64,000 nt of DNA from Vampirovibrionales bacterium (lineage in GTDB: Bacteria > Cyanobacteriota > Vampirovibrionia > Vampirovibrionales > Vampirovibrionaceae). How positions within the stretch are numbered: the first letter of the stretch is position 1; each line of letters starts with the position of its first letter. Below, one piece after another: positions 44,782 to 54,900 of the stretch. A model generated the notes under the pieces. That model was given only the letters and a program-made list of their open reading frames with translations, had not been told where the DNA came from and did not search any database. Made by a program: the position numbers and the translations under genes. Location: contig JADJRF010000002.1 in NCBI GenBank assembly GCA_016712355.1, positions 1 to 64,000 on the forward strand. The letters run 5' to 3'.

Positions 44782-45846
44782 TCATCTGTCTGGCGCGCAA
44801 TAGCTGGCGAGCGGGAGAGCGTTTCCGCCGCTGTAGGTTGTCCCCTCGACGTTGTTGTCGATCAGCCGTAGGTGGTCGTAGAGCTTTAGGAATTGCGCGT
44901 TGAGTTCGTTCGCCTCCGCGGTTGTCCAGACTGCTCCCGCGCCGCCGCCGGAAAGTCCGCATCTGCCTTTGGCGGTAAGCTCGCCTTTGTCAGTGATCAG
45001 AACGCCGTAACCGAGAAAAGCGTCGTACAACTTGCCGCCGAAAGATGTCAGGCCGAGCGATGATTTCGACGGCCCTCCCTTCTCGAACGGAGGGATGCTA
45101 AGCAGCGAGCCATATTCAAAGCGGCCGTCATTGGGGGCGACTGTGCTATCCGTTGACACTGCCGGCCAGCGCGCTGTCTTGCCAAGAATTGCTTTGAGCC
45201 CGGCAGCATTGGCGTACCGCACAGCGACGTGGATGACGTGATTAATTACCCCTGCGCCGCGCACTTCATGCGGGCGTATAGACGTCGCCACGCGTGAAAT
45301 CGACGCCGCCGTGCCAGACGTTCTCGGCGAACCCCATCCTTTCGCGGTGAACGGATTATATTTGAAGCAGGCCAGGGCACGGCCGGTGGTGGCTGTCTGG
45401 CGCTCAAAGTGAGTGAACGACCACCAAAATCCGTCCGAATACACCTCGACGTTGCTATCCAAGGCGTTATTTGGAGGGTTCCGCCCCGTGACGTATGTCG
45501 GGATTTTCACATCGACGAACTTCCCGGCGGCGTTAAGCAGATTTGCCGAGTCGCCCCCGCCGGCAATCGCCGTGTTGCGGGTGACCCGCACAACCGGATC
45601 AGTAGGGCTGGGGTTTATGTAATCGCAACCGAACTTTCCGGCGCCAAAGTTGAATCCGATCTGGTTGCCCGCACCGAGCCAGTCCTGCGTTTTGACGTCC
45701 CCTGTTGCAAGCCAGTTCGAATTAGCGCTGACCGGCCGGCGCAGCGCCCCGACACAGATGTTCAGCCACCCGTCATCTTTTGGGTAAATGCAGTCCCCGG
45801 CAGGGGCATCTCCTGGTGATGTCCCGAAGCAGCACCCCGTAACCAT
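44782..45846 (-). CDS. Tail-associated protein of unknown function
   Basis: A 354-aa protein starting at ATG 45846 (TGATG overlap). The frame is open further upstream, but that part lies inside the preceding gene. It begins with an MVTGCCFGTSPGD stretch, is Gly/Ser/Thr-rich with regularly spaced aromatics, and has several Cys. Its place after the tail fibre and glycanase genes suggests a host-recognition or tail-tip protein. Confidence 0.6.
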   Translation of the reverse strand: MVTGCCFGTSPGDAPAGDCIYPKDDGWLNICVGALRRPVSANSNWLATGDVKTQDWLGAGNQIGFNFGAGKFGCDYINPSPTDPVVRVTRNTAIAGGGDSANLLNAAGKFVDVKIPTYVTGRNPPNNALDSNVEVYSDGFWWSFTHFERQTATTGRALACFKYNPFTAKGWGSPRTSGTAASISRVATSIRPHEVRGAGVINHVIHVAVRYANAAGLKAILGKTARWPAVSTDSTVAPNDGRFEYGSLLSIPPFEKGGPSKSSLGLTSFGGKLYDAFLGYGVLITDKGELTAKGRCGLSGGGAGAVWTTAEANELNAQFLKLYDHLRLIDNNVEGTTYSGGNALPLASYCAPDR

Positions 45847-46148
45847 CAGCCGATCTCCACTTGTGCCGCGCACAGCCAGGCGGGCGCCAAGTCTTCCATG
45901 CCGACGGTCTGCCCGATGCTGTGTTGCTGCGGCTGGCCGGTCAGTACCATCTTGCACGGGCACAAGCTTTTGCGCCGGCACCACGCCATGCCCCGCGCAA
46001 CAACGTCGGCGGCGGGAAAGTCGCCCGCGAACAGCATCATCCCGGCATTCATCAGCAGCGCTGCAGCGCGCTCGCGCTGTGCCTCGCCCGTGTCAACGAG
46101 ATGCAGTGCGCGGTCGGCGAGTTCTCGGGCGTCGCTAATGTCAATCAT
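45846..46148 (-). CDS. Small Cys-containing protein between tail genes
   Basis: A 100-aa protein, ATG 46148 in an overlap with the glycanase stop. The first half is helical (ISDARELADRALHLV), the second has several Cys (CRRKSLCPCK). It could be a chaperone or assembly factor for a neighbouring tail protein. Confidence 0.55.
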   Translation of the reverse strand: MIDISDARELADRALHLVDTGEAQRERAAALLMNAGMMLFAGDFPAADVVARGMAWCRRKSLCPCKMVLTGQPQQHSIGQTVGMEDLAPAWLCAAQVEIG

Positions 46149-47404
46149 CAGACGATCTCTACCCAGATTGGCGACGGCCCCGCCGTTATGGTCAGCACGC
46201 CCGCCGTGGTCGAAACCGTGCTCTGCGCGCCGTCACGCAGCGTGCGCCGCACCGTGGCGGGCAGCCCCGAGATGCTAACGCTGGCATTGCCAGCAACCGT
46301 CCATGCACACCAGGCGGCTCTGCCGTCAGCCTTGGCCAGCGCGTACAGATAAACGCCGGCTGCTGATCCCAATCGGGTAACGTTGGTCGCGCCGATCAGG
46401 AAGTTGCATGCGGTTTGATATGCTGCCCACGACGGTTTCTTGGAGCCGCCGTTGATGCGCGGCGGGTTCCATAGGCCCATGCCACCGGACTCATCGCCCG
46501 TGTTCGCCCCGTTGAGCTGGAACTGGTACCACCTGTCAATCCCGAGGTCGGCGTACATCACCGCCATGCGGACAAGAAAGCTGGCCTGATTATCGTCTGT
46601 CGTGAGGTTCTTGGCCTTGCCTGTAACCGGATCGATGTTCCCGGCGGGGTCTGTCGTCCAGCCGCTCTCTGTTATCCAGATTTCGCCCTTAAATCCAGCC
46701 GCTCGCGTTCGATTGATCGACGCCGGAATGATGTCATCAACGGCGCCCTTCTTGTCGCCTATTTCCGGCGCCGGGGCGGGGTTTCCCTTGCAGTACAGGT
46801 GCCACGAAAACACGTCTGAGGCGGCCATGAATGCCGCGTTCGCCATTAGCGCATCCCACCATGGGCCGGAGTTATTGCCGCCTCGCGTGACCGGCGGAAC
46901 GATCGAGACGCCCGTAACGACCGTCGCTGTCGGATCAGCGGCGCGGATCGCGGCCGAGCAGCCGATTGCCACTTGCGCGTATTGCGCTGCTGTCCAGCCG
47001 CGGAAGTCGCATTCGTTGTAGACCTCCCACTCTTTGATCGTCGCCTTGTAGCGGTTGACCGCCGCCGTAACGAAAGCATACAGCGACGGCAAGTCGGCCG
47101 GGTTTGGATAGATGTTTCCGCCGACGCTGGTCGATGAAGCCCAGGCCGGCGTTTGCGAGATAACGCCCAGGCAGTTGATGTTGTTGGACTTCAGTGCGGC
47201 GACGAGGCTGTCAATCTCCGCCCACTTGTACGCAGCGTTGCGCGTCGGCTCGACGCTGGACCACTGTATGTGCCGCCGGAGATCAATGCGCGGGTGAACG
47301 TCAGCGGCGCCCGTGACGGCCGTATTGCCGATGCGCGTGCCGAGGCGGAAGCCCGCATCGGCTGGTAAGGGTGCGCCCGACGTGGCGAAGCAGCAGCCGG
47401 CCAC
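46148..47404 (-). CDS. GH-A clan glycosidase-like tail protein
   Basis: A 418-aa protein resembling TIM-barrel glycosidases of clan GH-A (GH39 or GH5 types). Asn130-Glu131 in KEWEVYNECDF is the expected acid/base pair, and Glu246 in IWITESGW the expected nucleophile. An IQWSSVEP segment lies near 46. The last 70 residues form a beta-sandwich-like domain. GTG 47404 follows the tail fibre stop by six bases. It would degrade a capsule, exopolysaccharide or lipopolysaccharide during adsorption. Confidence 0.7.
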   Translation of the reverse strand: MAGCCFATSGAPLPADAGFRLGTRIGNTAVTGAADVHPRIDLRRHIQWSSVEPTRNAAYKWAEIDSLVAALKSNNINCLGVISQTPAWASSTSVGGNIYPNPADLPSLYAFVTAAVNRYKATIKEWEVYNECDFRGWTAAQYAQVAIGCSAAIRAADPTATVVTGVSIVPPVTRGGNNSGPWWDALMANAAFMAASDVFSWHLYCKGNPAPAPEIGDKKGAVDDIIPASINRTRAAGFKGEIWITESGWTTDPAGNIDPVTGKAKNLTTDDNQASFLVRMAVMYADLGIDRWYQFQLNGANTGDESGGMGLWNPPRINGGSKKPSWAAYQTACNFLIGATNVTRLGSAAGVYLYALAKADGRAAWCAWTVAGNASVSISGLPATVRRTLRDGAQSTVSTTAGVLTITAGPSPIWVEIV

Positions 47405-47409
47405 GTCGG

Positions 47410-49215
47410 CTACTCAATCACACGATAGATGTTGCCGTTGCGCCGCACGCACGCCGCTTTGTTTGGCGGCAGTGTGTAGCTGGCGATCGTCCCGCCGGTC
47501 GCGTTCTGCAGCGTGCACGGCGCTTCCGGCACGATCGTCACGTTGGCCGCGCGCCAGTTATACAAGGGCAGCCACTGGCAACGCGCGGCGTTAGTCAGCG
47601 TGGCGGTGATGACCGTCGTGCCCGTGCCGACGAAGTCGACGAACGGGGCGAGCAGCCCGATCACCTGCGCCGTCGAAACCTTCTCCGTATTCGAGACACG
47701 GTCGGCGAGCTCGCGGTGGAGCGGCGACACGAAGACGCGGGTTGCCGTTTCGGTGATGGCGTCGGCATCAGGAGTGCCCGTGGACACGCCCAACAGCGTC
47801 CGCACATCGGCCGCCGACAATTGCGACCAGGCGCCAGATCCGGATGCGCGGCCGATCAGGCCGGGCGCGCTGGCGTTGACGAGTTTTGCCAGCGTAACGC
47901 TGTTGTCATCGAGGCTGATGGCGCTTGATTGCCATGCCGTACTGCCGAGCTCAACGTTGATACGCGTGACAATATCCGGGCCACTGACCGATCCGGTGTT
48001 GATCGGGGTTGACTTGTTAAAGCTTGCCCACATGTTGCCGAGTGTTGCGGAGGTCGCCCCGTCGCCACCGCCGTACTGCAGCCGGATGCGCGTCGTCGCT
48101 GTCTTTGCGCCGGCCGGGCACGAAACCTCCGTGCCGAATACCTGACCAGTGCCATTGCTGCCATCGATCATTACCTCGGCGTTTAACGACGTCCAATTCG
48201 TGTAGCCGCCGGCGGCGGTAGAATACTGCCATTGAAACTTGCTGCCCGTCGGCGCTGGGGAACCAGCCGACACATAGGCCCCTGCTATGATGGTTGTGCA
48301 CAGGGTAAGGTCGCGCTGCCATCGGCGATTCTGGCTGGCGACCTCGCCCATTGAGACGGGCACCGTCATATTTGAGGTGGCCGTTGACCACGAAATCTCG
48401 TCTGAGTCGGTCGCGGCTGCGTCGGCCGGCGCGAGTTGCGCGCTCGGAACGTAGCCGCTGGAATTGAGGCTTGCGTATCCGTTGACCGCACCCTTGCGGC
48501 TGATACGCTCGCACTCGGCATCGATCTCGGCAGCCAGTGCGGATACCGTCACTGATGACCAGTTTCCAGCCGGCGTGTAGGCAATCGACGTGGCGTTGAT
48601 ACCGGCGACCGCATCCGCAACCGCGTCCGTGATGGCCGAGCCGATGTCGGTCGAGTTGACCTTGCTGTCGAGCGCCGTCGTAAGCCCCGTGATTTGGGCG
48701 ATTTCGTGCCCGTGATCGGAAGCGGCCTTCAGTTCAAGCGCGCCCGTAAGCCCCGTGATGTCGGCAATCGCATAGTCGTCTGCGCCTGGGATGAGATTGC
48801 CGTCCTCATCCATCTCGCGGCCGTTGAATGAGTGCGCGAAGGCTTTGCGCCAGGAGTCGCCCCCATACAACACGTCGAAAGCCGCGGCAATGGCGGGAGC
48901 GGTCAGCCCGTTTTCGCTGAGAATGGCCTCGACGTCCGTCCCAAGGCGAGTGTTCAGGAGATCCAGCACGAGATCGCCGGTCACCGCCGCCGGCAAGTCC
49001 GTCAGCTTGTCGCGGTCAGCCTGGCCGAGCAGATAAAGAGGCGCCAGTTCCGAAAACGCCGTTACGCCGACGGACCCGGGAATCAGCTTGCCGATGACAA
49101 GATGGGAGAACTCCGCCGTATCGTCGTCGAACAACGCGATGGGCTCGCGCTCTGACACGTTGGGGTTTGCCGTCGTAACGGCGGCGACCTTGCCGCCCTT
49201 TAGCTGTAAAGGCAT
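47410..49215 (-). CDS. Tail fibre protein
   Basis: A 601-aa protein, ATG 49215 with GGAG seven bases upstream. Short collagen-free fibre repeats of the ITGL-T-AL-SKV type occur near residues 150-190, typical of phage fibre shafts. Ser/Thr/Gly-rich beta segments follow, and a C-terminal 60-residue domain has Cys and Trp that may be the receptor-binding tip. Encoded next to tailspike and glycanase genes. Confidence 0.7.
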   Translation of the reverse strand: MPLQLKGGKVAAVTTANPNVSEREPIALFDDDTAEFSHLVIGKLIPGSVGVTAFSELAPLYLLGQADRDKLTDLPAAVTGDLVLDLLNTRLGTDVEAILSENGLTAPAIAAAFDVLYGGDSWRKAFAHSFNGREMDEDGNLIPGADDYAIADITGLTGALELKAASDHGHEIAQITGLTTALDSKVNSTDIGSAITDAVADAVAGINATSIAYTPAGNWSSVTVSALAAEIDAECERISRKGAVNGYASLNSSGYVPSAQLAPADAAATDSDEISWSTATSNMTVPVSMGEVASQNRRWQRDLTLCTTIIAGAYVSAGSPAPTGSKFQWQYSTAAGGYTNWTSLNAEVMIDGSNGTGQVFGTEVSCPAGAKTATTRIRLQYGGGDGATSATLGNMWASFNKSTPINTGSVSGPDIVTRINVELGSTAWQSSAISLDDNSVTLAKLVNASAPGLIGRASGSGAWSQLSAADVRTLLGVSTGTPDADAITETATRVFVSPLHRELADRVSNTEKVSTAQVIGLLAPFVDFVGTGTTVITATLTNAARCQWLPLYNWRAANVTIVPEAPCTLQNATGGTIASYTLPPNKAACVRRNGNIYRVIE

Positions 49216-49227
49216 CTTGCTACTCCG

Positions 49228-49512
49228 CTAGGAAATTTCGCCGCCGTCGAAAGAGCCGACGCCCGCTGTTGCATCGCCGCCAATTTCGCCGCCATCCAGC
49301 GCCCCATATGGCGCCGTTGCATCGCCGCCGATCTCGCCGCCATCCAAGGTGCTGGGTATGTATCCCCCGCCTCCGAACAGCTCTGCCATATCCGCCGCCG
49401 ACACCGTGTAAAACTCGCCGGACTGGGCGCGAAACAGGAACCCGCCGGATACAAAGTTTGGCGTACCGCCGCTAATCGGGCCGATCATTCTGGGGTCAAG
49501 AGGTTCAATCAC
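49228..49512 (-). CDS. Small DGGEIGG-repeat protein
   Basis: A 94-aa protein from GTG 49512, four bases after the tailspike stop. The N-terminal half includes an FLFRAQSGEFYTVSAADM stretch. The C-terminal half repeats LDGGEIGGDATA three times with variation. The acidic Gly-rich repeats may bind calcium or act as an interaction surface at the tail. Family not recognised. Confidence 0.55.
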   Translation of the reverse strand: MIEPLDPRMIGPISGGTPNFVSGGFLFRAQSGEFYTVSAADMAELFGGGGYIPSTLDGGEIGGDATAPYGALDGGEIGGDATAGVGSFDGGEIS

Positions 49513-49516
49513 GGCG

Positions 49517-51877
49517 CTACCCCACGTTGTTTGCAATGACTTTCGTCGCAGTCGCGATCGGCGACTCGTTGACCCGTTCCGTCAAGTTGCCAACGCACAC
49601 ATTGCCTTCGACCATGAAATGGTCGTTAGCGCCGGCGAGGAAGACGCCATAGGAATGCGTCGGCAAAAGGCCGATTGCCGGCCCGATTGTGTTGCCTGAT
49701 ACCCGGAAGCGCTGCGCGCCCGCGCCGATAGCAACGCCCGCGAAAGCCCCGGCTGCCGACTGGCTGTTGCTCAAAATATGATTGTTCGAGATATCAACGG
49801 CGACCGGTCCGGCATTCAGCACGACGCCCTGCTGCCAATTGCCCATTATCCGAGTTGTGCGGGCGATGATCTCGCCACGGAAGTTGGAACCAATGACGAG
49901 GCCGTTTCCGGTTAGGCACGATCCCAGCCAAGAGTGCTCCATATAGAAACCCTCGCCGCGGTCCAGGATCACGCCGTTTCCGTAGTTATGGTCGCCCTCA
50001 ATGTCGTAGACGTAGCACCATATCGGAAACGACGATCCCGTATTGGCGCTGTCGGTCATAAACAGCGCGTTGCCGCCGTTCAGGCAGATCGCCTTATCAA
50101 CGATCAGAGAATAGGCATAGGAGTCGTAAACGATTGGCGTCGCGAACATGTTGGCGACGAAGCGCCACTTGCATCCGCCATCAGTGATCTGAGATGTGAA
50201 CGCCGTTGCAGGCGTCGTGCCTGGGATGCCGGATGGTCCGGTGCCGGTTGTAGCGGAAGTGCCGGCGACAGAGCATTGATAGATATTCCCGGCGTTGATC
50301 AGAATGGCGCCCTGAGCGTAGGCCGTCCCGATTGTCCACAGTTTGCGGGATCCCCACGGGTAGGGGTACGGGTTGTCGCTGGTCAGGTCGGAAATGATCA
50401 GTCGATACGACCGGAACCCCGATGATCCCGTGTATCGGACGCCGGGATTTGCCCCCAGCATTGACCGGACATGCACCCGCGACACCCGGCATTCTGTCGA
50501 GCCGAAAACATCTATGCCGTTCCAGCCGCTGAAAATGCGCACATCTTCGACCGAGCACCGGAAACAACCGTTTGTCAACCGGACTGAAAACCCGTTCGTT
50601 TTCTTGACGGCTGGCTGAAAATCTATGCCTCTGAGCCCTGAGTATGCGCAGCCGGAAAACGTGATATCGTCGCCATCTGAGAGCGATTGGAAGACGGTGC
50701 CGGGGCTGCCTGAAAGAATGATGCGGCTCTTGCCGGTGACGGAAAACGGCTGGATAGAGTACGTTCCAGGGGGAATGCGCAACTCTGCGCCGCCAGGATT
50801 GGCCGCAATTGCGGAGAGAATTGCCGCCGTGTTTTCCGTCGCCGTTGCATCCGGGGAAAGCCCGTATTCGCGGACATCGACCGGAGACGCCGATACCGGT
50901 TCGCGCCAGAACGGCCGGCCATTCTGGTCTGTTTCAAGCCGTCGGCTGGGCGGCCCGTCGGCGACAGCCGGGCCAGAAAGGTCGATTGCCCCAGGATGAA
51001 AGTGCCTGCCAAAGATCGAGGCGCTCGGAATTGCGCTTTCGATTATTCCGCCGGTGACTTTGCCCCAAATCTTTAGCCCGGCCTGCAGCTCGTTCTCGCC
51101 AGGGTTGTCCTTTACTGGCAACAACAGGTTGATTGCCTGAGACGGCCCGAAGGTGTCGTCGATCTCCCAGATGCCGACCTGCGGCACGCCGCCGAGGTTC
51201 AGGGTCACTGCGGTTTCGCTTGCTGCCGGAGACGGCAATGGATAGACCTGGATACCGTCTACCAGCGTAAACGGCCCCCACTCGCGGATTGACGCCGCCC
51301 CCGCCTGCGATGCGAGCTGCGCGGCGGTGGCGGCCAAGTCGCGCGCTTCCTTGGCGATGACGTCGGCGGAAGCGGCAAGGCCAACGGTCGCGTCTGGATC
51401 GTAGGCGGTGGTGACGATCGCCGCCGCGGCGGTGTCGAACACCAGCGCGCGCCGCGCGGCTGGCTGCGGCAGCGTCGTGTCTACCGCGCCGGCGGCGGTC
51501 GGCGCCAGCCGCAGCGCCCGGCCGACTTCTTCGGCCACTTGCTGCGTCTGCATCTGCTGCGAGTCGAGTTCGTCGTTGACGGTCTTCGCTCGGAATTGCC
51601 CAGCTTCTGCGAAGTCCGTCAGGCGGGCATATGGCCGCGTCCGCAAGATAGTGATCGTCTGGCCGTCTGCCGGCGCGGCGGCAAGCGTGATGGTGCCGCC
51701 GGAAGTCTGCCGCACGCCTGCCACGGTATAGGCGTCAGCCGCGAGCAGCGTACCGCTCGCATAGACGGAGATGTCGCTCTCCGAGAGAATGGGAAAGGGA
51801 AACGCGTACGTGAGGACGGAAGCAGATGCAACGTGCTGAACCCGAGGAGCGACCGCAGAAACTTGGACGTCGGGCAT
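49517..51877 (-). CDS. Tailspike with beta-helix domain
   Basis: A 786-aa protein. The first 150 residues match the T7 gp17-type N-terminal domain that anchors fibres to the tail. From about residue 300 a pectate-lyase-like beta-helix begins (VREYGLSPDATATENTAAIL, then IPPGTY). A module at about 510-580 (WTIGTAYAQGAILIN, then YQCSVAGTSA) resembles a small carbohydrate-binding domain inserted in the helix. It likely binds and cuts a surface polysaccharide. A hairpin and a candidate promoter lie upstream. Confidence 0.8.
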   Translation of the reverse strand: MPDVQVSAVAPRVQHVASASVLTYAFPFPILSESDISVYASGTLLAADAYTVAGVRQTSGGTITLAAAPADGQTITILRTRPYARLTDFAEAGQFRAKTVNDELDSQQMQTQQVAEEVGRALRLAPTAAGAVDTTLPQPAARRALVFDTAAAAIVTTAYDPDATVGLAASADVIAKEARDLAATAAQLASQAGAASIREWGPFTLVDGIQVYPLPSPAASETAVTLNLGGVPQVGIWEIDDTFGPSQAINLLLPVKDNPGENELQAGLKIWGKVTGGIIESAIPSASIFGRHFHPGAIDLSGPAVADGPPSRRLETDQNGRPFWREPVSASPVDVREYGLSPDATATENTAAILSAIAANPGGAELRIPPGTYSIQPFSVTGKSRIILSGSPGTVFQSLSDGDDITFSGCAYSGLRGIDFQPAVKKTNGFSVRLTNGCFRCSVEDVRIFSGWNGIDVFGSTECRVSRVHVRSMLGANPGVRYTGSSGFRSYRLIISDLTSDNPYPYPWGSRKLWTIGTAYAQGAILINAGNIYQCSVAGTSATTGTGPSGIPGTTPATAFTSQITDGGCKWRFVANMFATPIVYDSYAYSLIVDKAICLNGGNALFMTDSANTGSSFPIWCYVYDIEGDHNYGNGVILDRGEGFYMEHSWLGSCLTGNGLVIGSNFRGEIIARTTRIMGNWQQGVVLNAGPVAVDISNNHILSNSQSAAGAFAGVAIGAGAQRFRVSGNTIGPAIGLLPTHSYGVFLAGANDHFMVEGNVCVGNLTERVNESPIATATKVIANNVG

Positions 51878-51882
51878 GCCAT

Positions 51883-51906
51883 AGCCACCGGTCTGTGTAG
51901 GTGGCT
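51883..51906 (-). promoter_or_regulatory. Hairpin before the tailspike gene
   Basis: AGCCACC/GGTGGCT, seven-base stem and ten-base loop, six bases before the ATG. It would mask the start region or end transcription coming from the ejection-protein gene. The copy in copy A is identical. Confidence 0.35.
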
Positions 51907-51909
51907 CTC

Positions 51910-51953
51910 TATATATGCCCTATTTAGTCTGGTGTCACGGGGGTTGGTCTACC
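51910..51953 (-). promoter_or_regulatory. Candidate promoter of the tailspike operon with shared box
   Basis: GTAGACCAACCCCCGTGACA, 17 bases, TATATA on the minus strand. The 20-base box is the same as that at 25843-25862 except for one base. Confidence 0.5.
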
Positions 51954-54900
51954 TGTTATCGGGGATGCCCAGCGATGCGTTGATGCCGTGCTCCGCTTCG
52001 TCAAACGCCTTCCGCAGATAGAACAGGTTTTGCAGCGGAACGAGCTTGCGAAGCCTGTGTGTGTCGCCGGATGAGAACCCGTCGCCCGCAACGCTGCGCG
52101 GTATCTCGAACAGCAAATCCTGCGCCGGCTCGAAGGTTGGCCCCAAAACGGCGCCCATCTCGTTACGAGAAGCGAACCGCGATCCTTGCTTTCCGGTGAT
52201 AGCCGATATGCCGATGTTTCCGCCGGTCATTTTTTCCGCGATGTTGTTGGCGTCGAATAGCCACCCGGTGACGCCGCTGCGATCGATGCCCTCCTGCACC
52301 CAGACTGCCGGGTCGTCGCTCACTTCCTGCCCGGCGAGCGTCTGCTTCAGCAAGTAGGTGATCATTCCGAGACCGGTCATGAGCGCGACGCCCGAGAGCG
52401 TTTCGGCATCTCTCCGCTGCAGCCCGGCCAGCAGCACGCGCTGGTTTGCCGCCAGCCCAAACGATCGGAATTGCCCGACAACCTTGCCGAGTTCCGTGCT
52501 CATCCACAGCGGCTTATCACCAACCCCGGGCGTTACGATTATCTCGTCAACTTCCTTGCGCCAAGGCCGCCCTGTAGACGTTGGCGGCATCGCGATATGT
52601 CCACTTCGCGGTGTTCGCCCACCATACGCCGCTGTCTTTCGTGCCGTGCTTCTCGAACTCGCCGGCGATCTTCAGCGCCATGCCTTCGTCGATGCCAAGC
52701 CGCGCCAGCCGGGTAATTTCCTTCTGCCCGATCTGCTGGCCCTCGGCGATCTTCGTCACCGCACGCAACGTCCGCGTCTGTGTGATCATGCCGGAGAATT
52801 GCTTCGCCGCCGCATTCCACGGGCTCATGAGAGTGGCGACGCCAAACTTGCTTGTTGCCCACGATAGCCCGCGCTCAAGCCCATTCTGCCGGCTGTAGGA
52901 ATCCATCACGTCATAGAGCGCGGTTGCTCGGCTATCGAGGACCATATCAAGCGCGGTGCCGGCCAGCTTGGTTTCGCCTGCCGACAGCTTGACGGCGCGC
53001 AGCCCGTGCGCCAGCGGGACAATGCCATCGCGCATCGTGCGCCAGAGCCCATGCACCATAACCGGGCGCGCAATATCGCTGATCGCCGAAATCGTTATAC
53101 CGCCGAGCAGCCGCAGATAGTTCAGGTCGCGCGCCATTCGCCCGGCGCGCACCGCCAGTCCGTGCGGATCGTCCGGGATGCGATAGTTCCCGCGCAGCCT
53201 GTCGCGCATCGCCGTCAGGTCGGCAAGGTCGCTCTCTTTCCGGTTCCTCAGCCGTAGCCGTTCTGCCTCAGTCGTTGCCGCCTTGATCTTGTCGTTGTAT
53301 CCGCGGCGCACCTTGTCGAGCGCGTCCGCCATGTCGAGTTGCCCATTGAACCGCGCGGCGATCTCGACGTCCGGCGCCATCGTGCGGGTGTAGATGCGGG
53401 CCACCTTATCGATGTCCGACTCTAGCCACGGTTCAATGAGCTTGTCAGGAATGTTGAATGTCCGTTCCTTCAGCGGTCCGCGCTCGATCGTAATTGCCTC
53501 GTAGCGGGTGCGGCCCGGGTTACCGGACACCAGCGCATCAGTGATCTGATCGGCGATGTCGCGGAGTTCTGCGTCATCGAGGTTGCCGAGGCTATCCCGC
53601 GCGATACTCCGCTCGGCCTTGGCGCGCTGGCTGGCCGACTTCTTGGCCGCTGTGCCAAAGTCGCGAGCACTTGCCGCAGCCCGTTCCGCATCGTCAGCAA
53701 GCTTTGCCGCCTGCTGCTCGATCAGCGCCCTGGCCTCGACGTCCTTCGCCTCTCGAGCGGCCTTCATCTTCTCCGCGTCGTCTAGCAGCTGCCCAAGCTT
53801 GCCGTCGGCATCTTCCAGGGACCGGCTGAGTTTCGCCGACGTGGCGCCAAGCCGGCGATCCTCGATCTCGATCTCGCGCAGCCGCTTGGGCTCCAGCTTT
53901 CTAGCCTTGCCGCCGGTGATCGCCGCCATCGCCTGATCGTTCGTCGCCTTTCCCAGGTCGATGCCCGCCTCGTCGAGCGCCTGGATGACGTCATCGACGG
54001 CTTGCATCTCGGCAACCTTGTCCAGGTCCGCCGTGCGATAGACCGGATCGCCGCCGAGGTCGCGCCGCAGCGCTTCCATAAGCGCATCAGGTAGTGGCCG
54101 CTCGTCGCCGACGCCGAGGAATCCTGCTTCCCATGCCTTGAAGGTCGCGTCGTCGAGCGTCATCCCGCTCTTGTCGTTGAGCAGGCCGACCTGTTCCTTG
54201 CGCGTGCCGATGCGCGCCGTCAACTCGCCGCCTTGATCCTGCAGCCCGCCGTTCTTGCGCAGGAACCCGATGAGCGACTCCGGCGGCTTCGGCAACCCGC
54301 GCCCGCTGCGGATGGCGTTCAGCATCTTCGCCATCTCGCCCTGAGTCTCAGGCTTGGCCGTGAACATATCTTTGCGCTTCGACAGCCTGTAGATATGCCG
54401 GCCAATGGCCTTGATGTCGTTCTGCCCGCGCTTGATGAAGCCGTCGAGCGCGGCGATCTTCTCTTGAACCTTGACCTCGGCCGCGTCCGGCTTTGCAAAC
54501 GGCGACTCTTGAGCCTTCGCCGCCTTGGCCGCGTCCTTCAATGACGTCGCTTTCTGTTCCATCGCCCGCACCGCCCGGCTCGCTTGCGCGCCAATATCCG
54601 TGCTGGCGCCAGGAACCTCGCCCAGCCAGCGGATCGCCAGATTTTGCAGCTCCTGCACATCCGTTTCCGGCAGCGCCATCCCCTTGCCGTGCCCTCGACG
54701 CCGCCCTGCACCCGCAACGGCGACCGGGCTTTCGCCGTCAGTTCGAGAACCCGCGTCTTTGCCGCAGTGTCCATGCCCGTCACGGCAGAACTTGCCGCCT
54801 GATCGAGAGCTTCCACAAGCTGCTTCAGCCGGATATTGGACGGAAGCGCCGGGCCTTCGCGAACCATCGCCGCCGCGTCGGGAACCTCGGCTGTTGCCGC

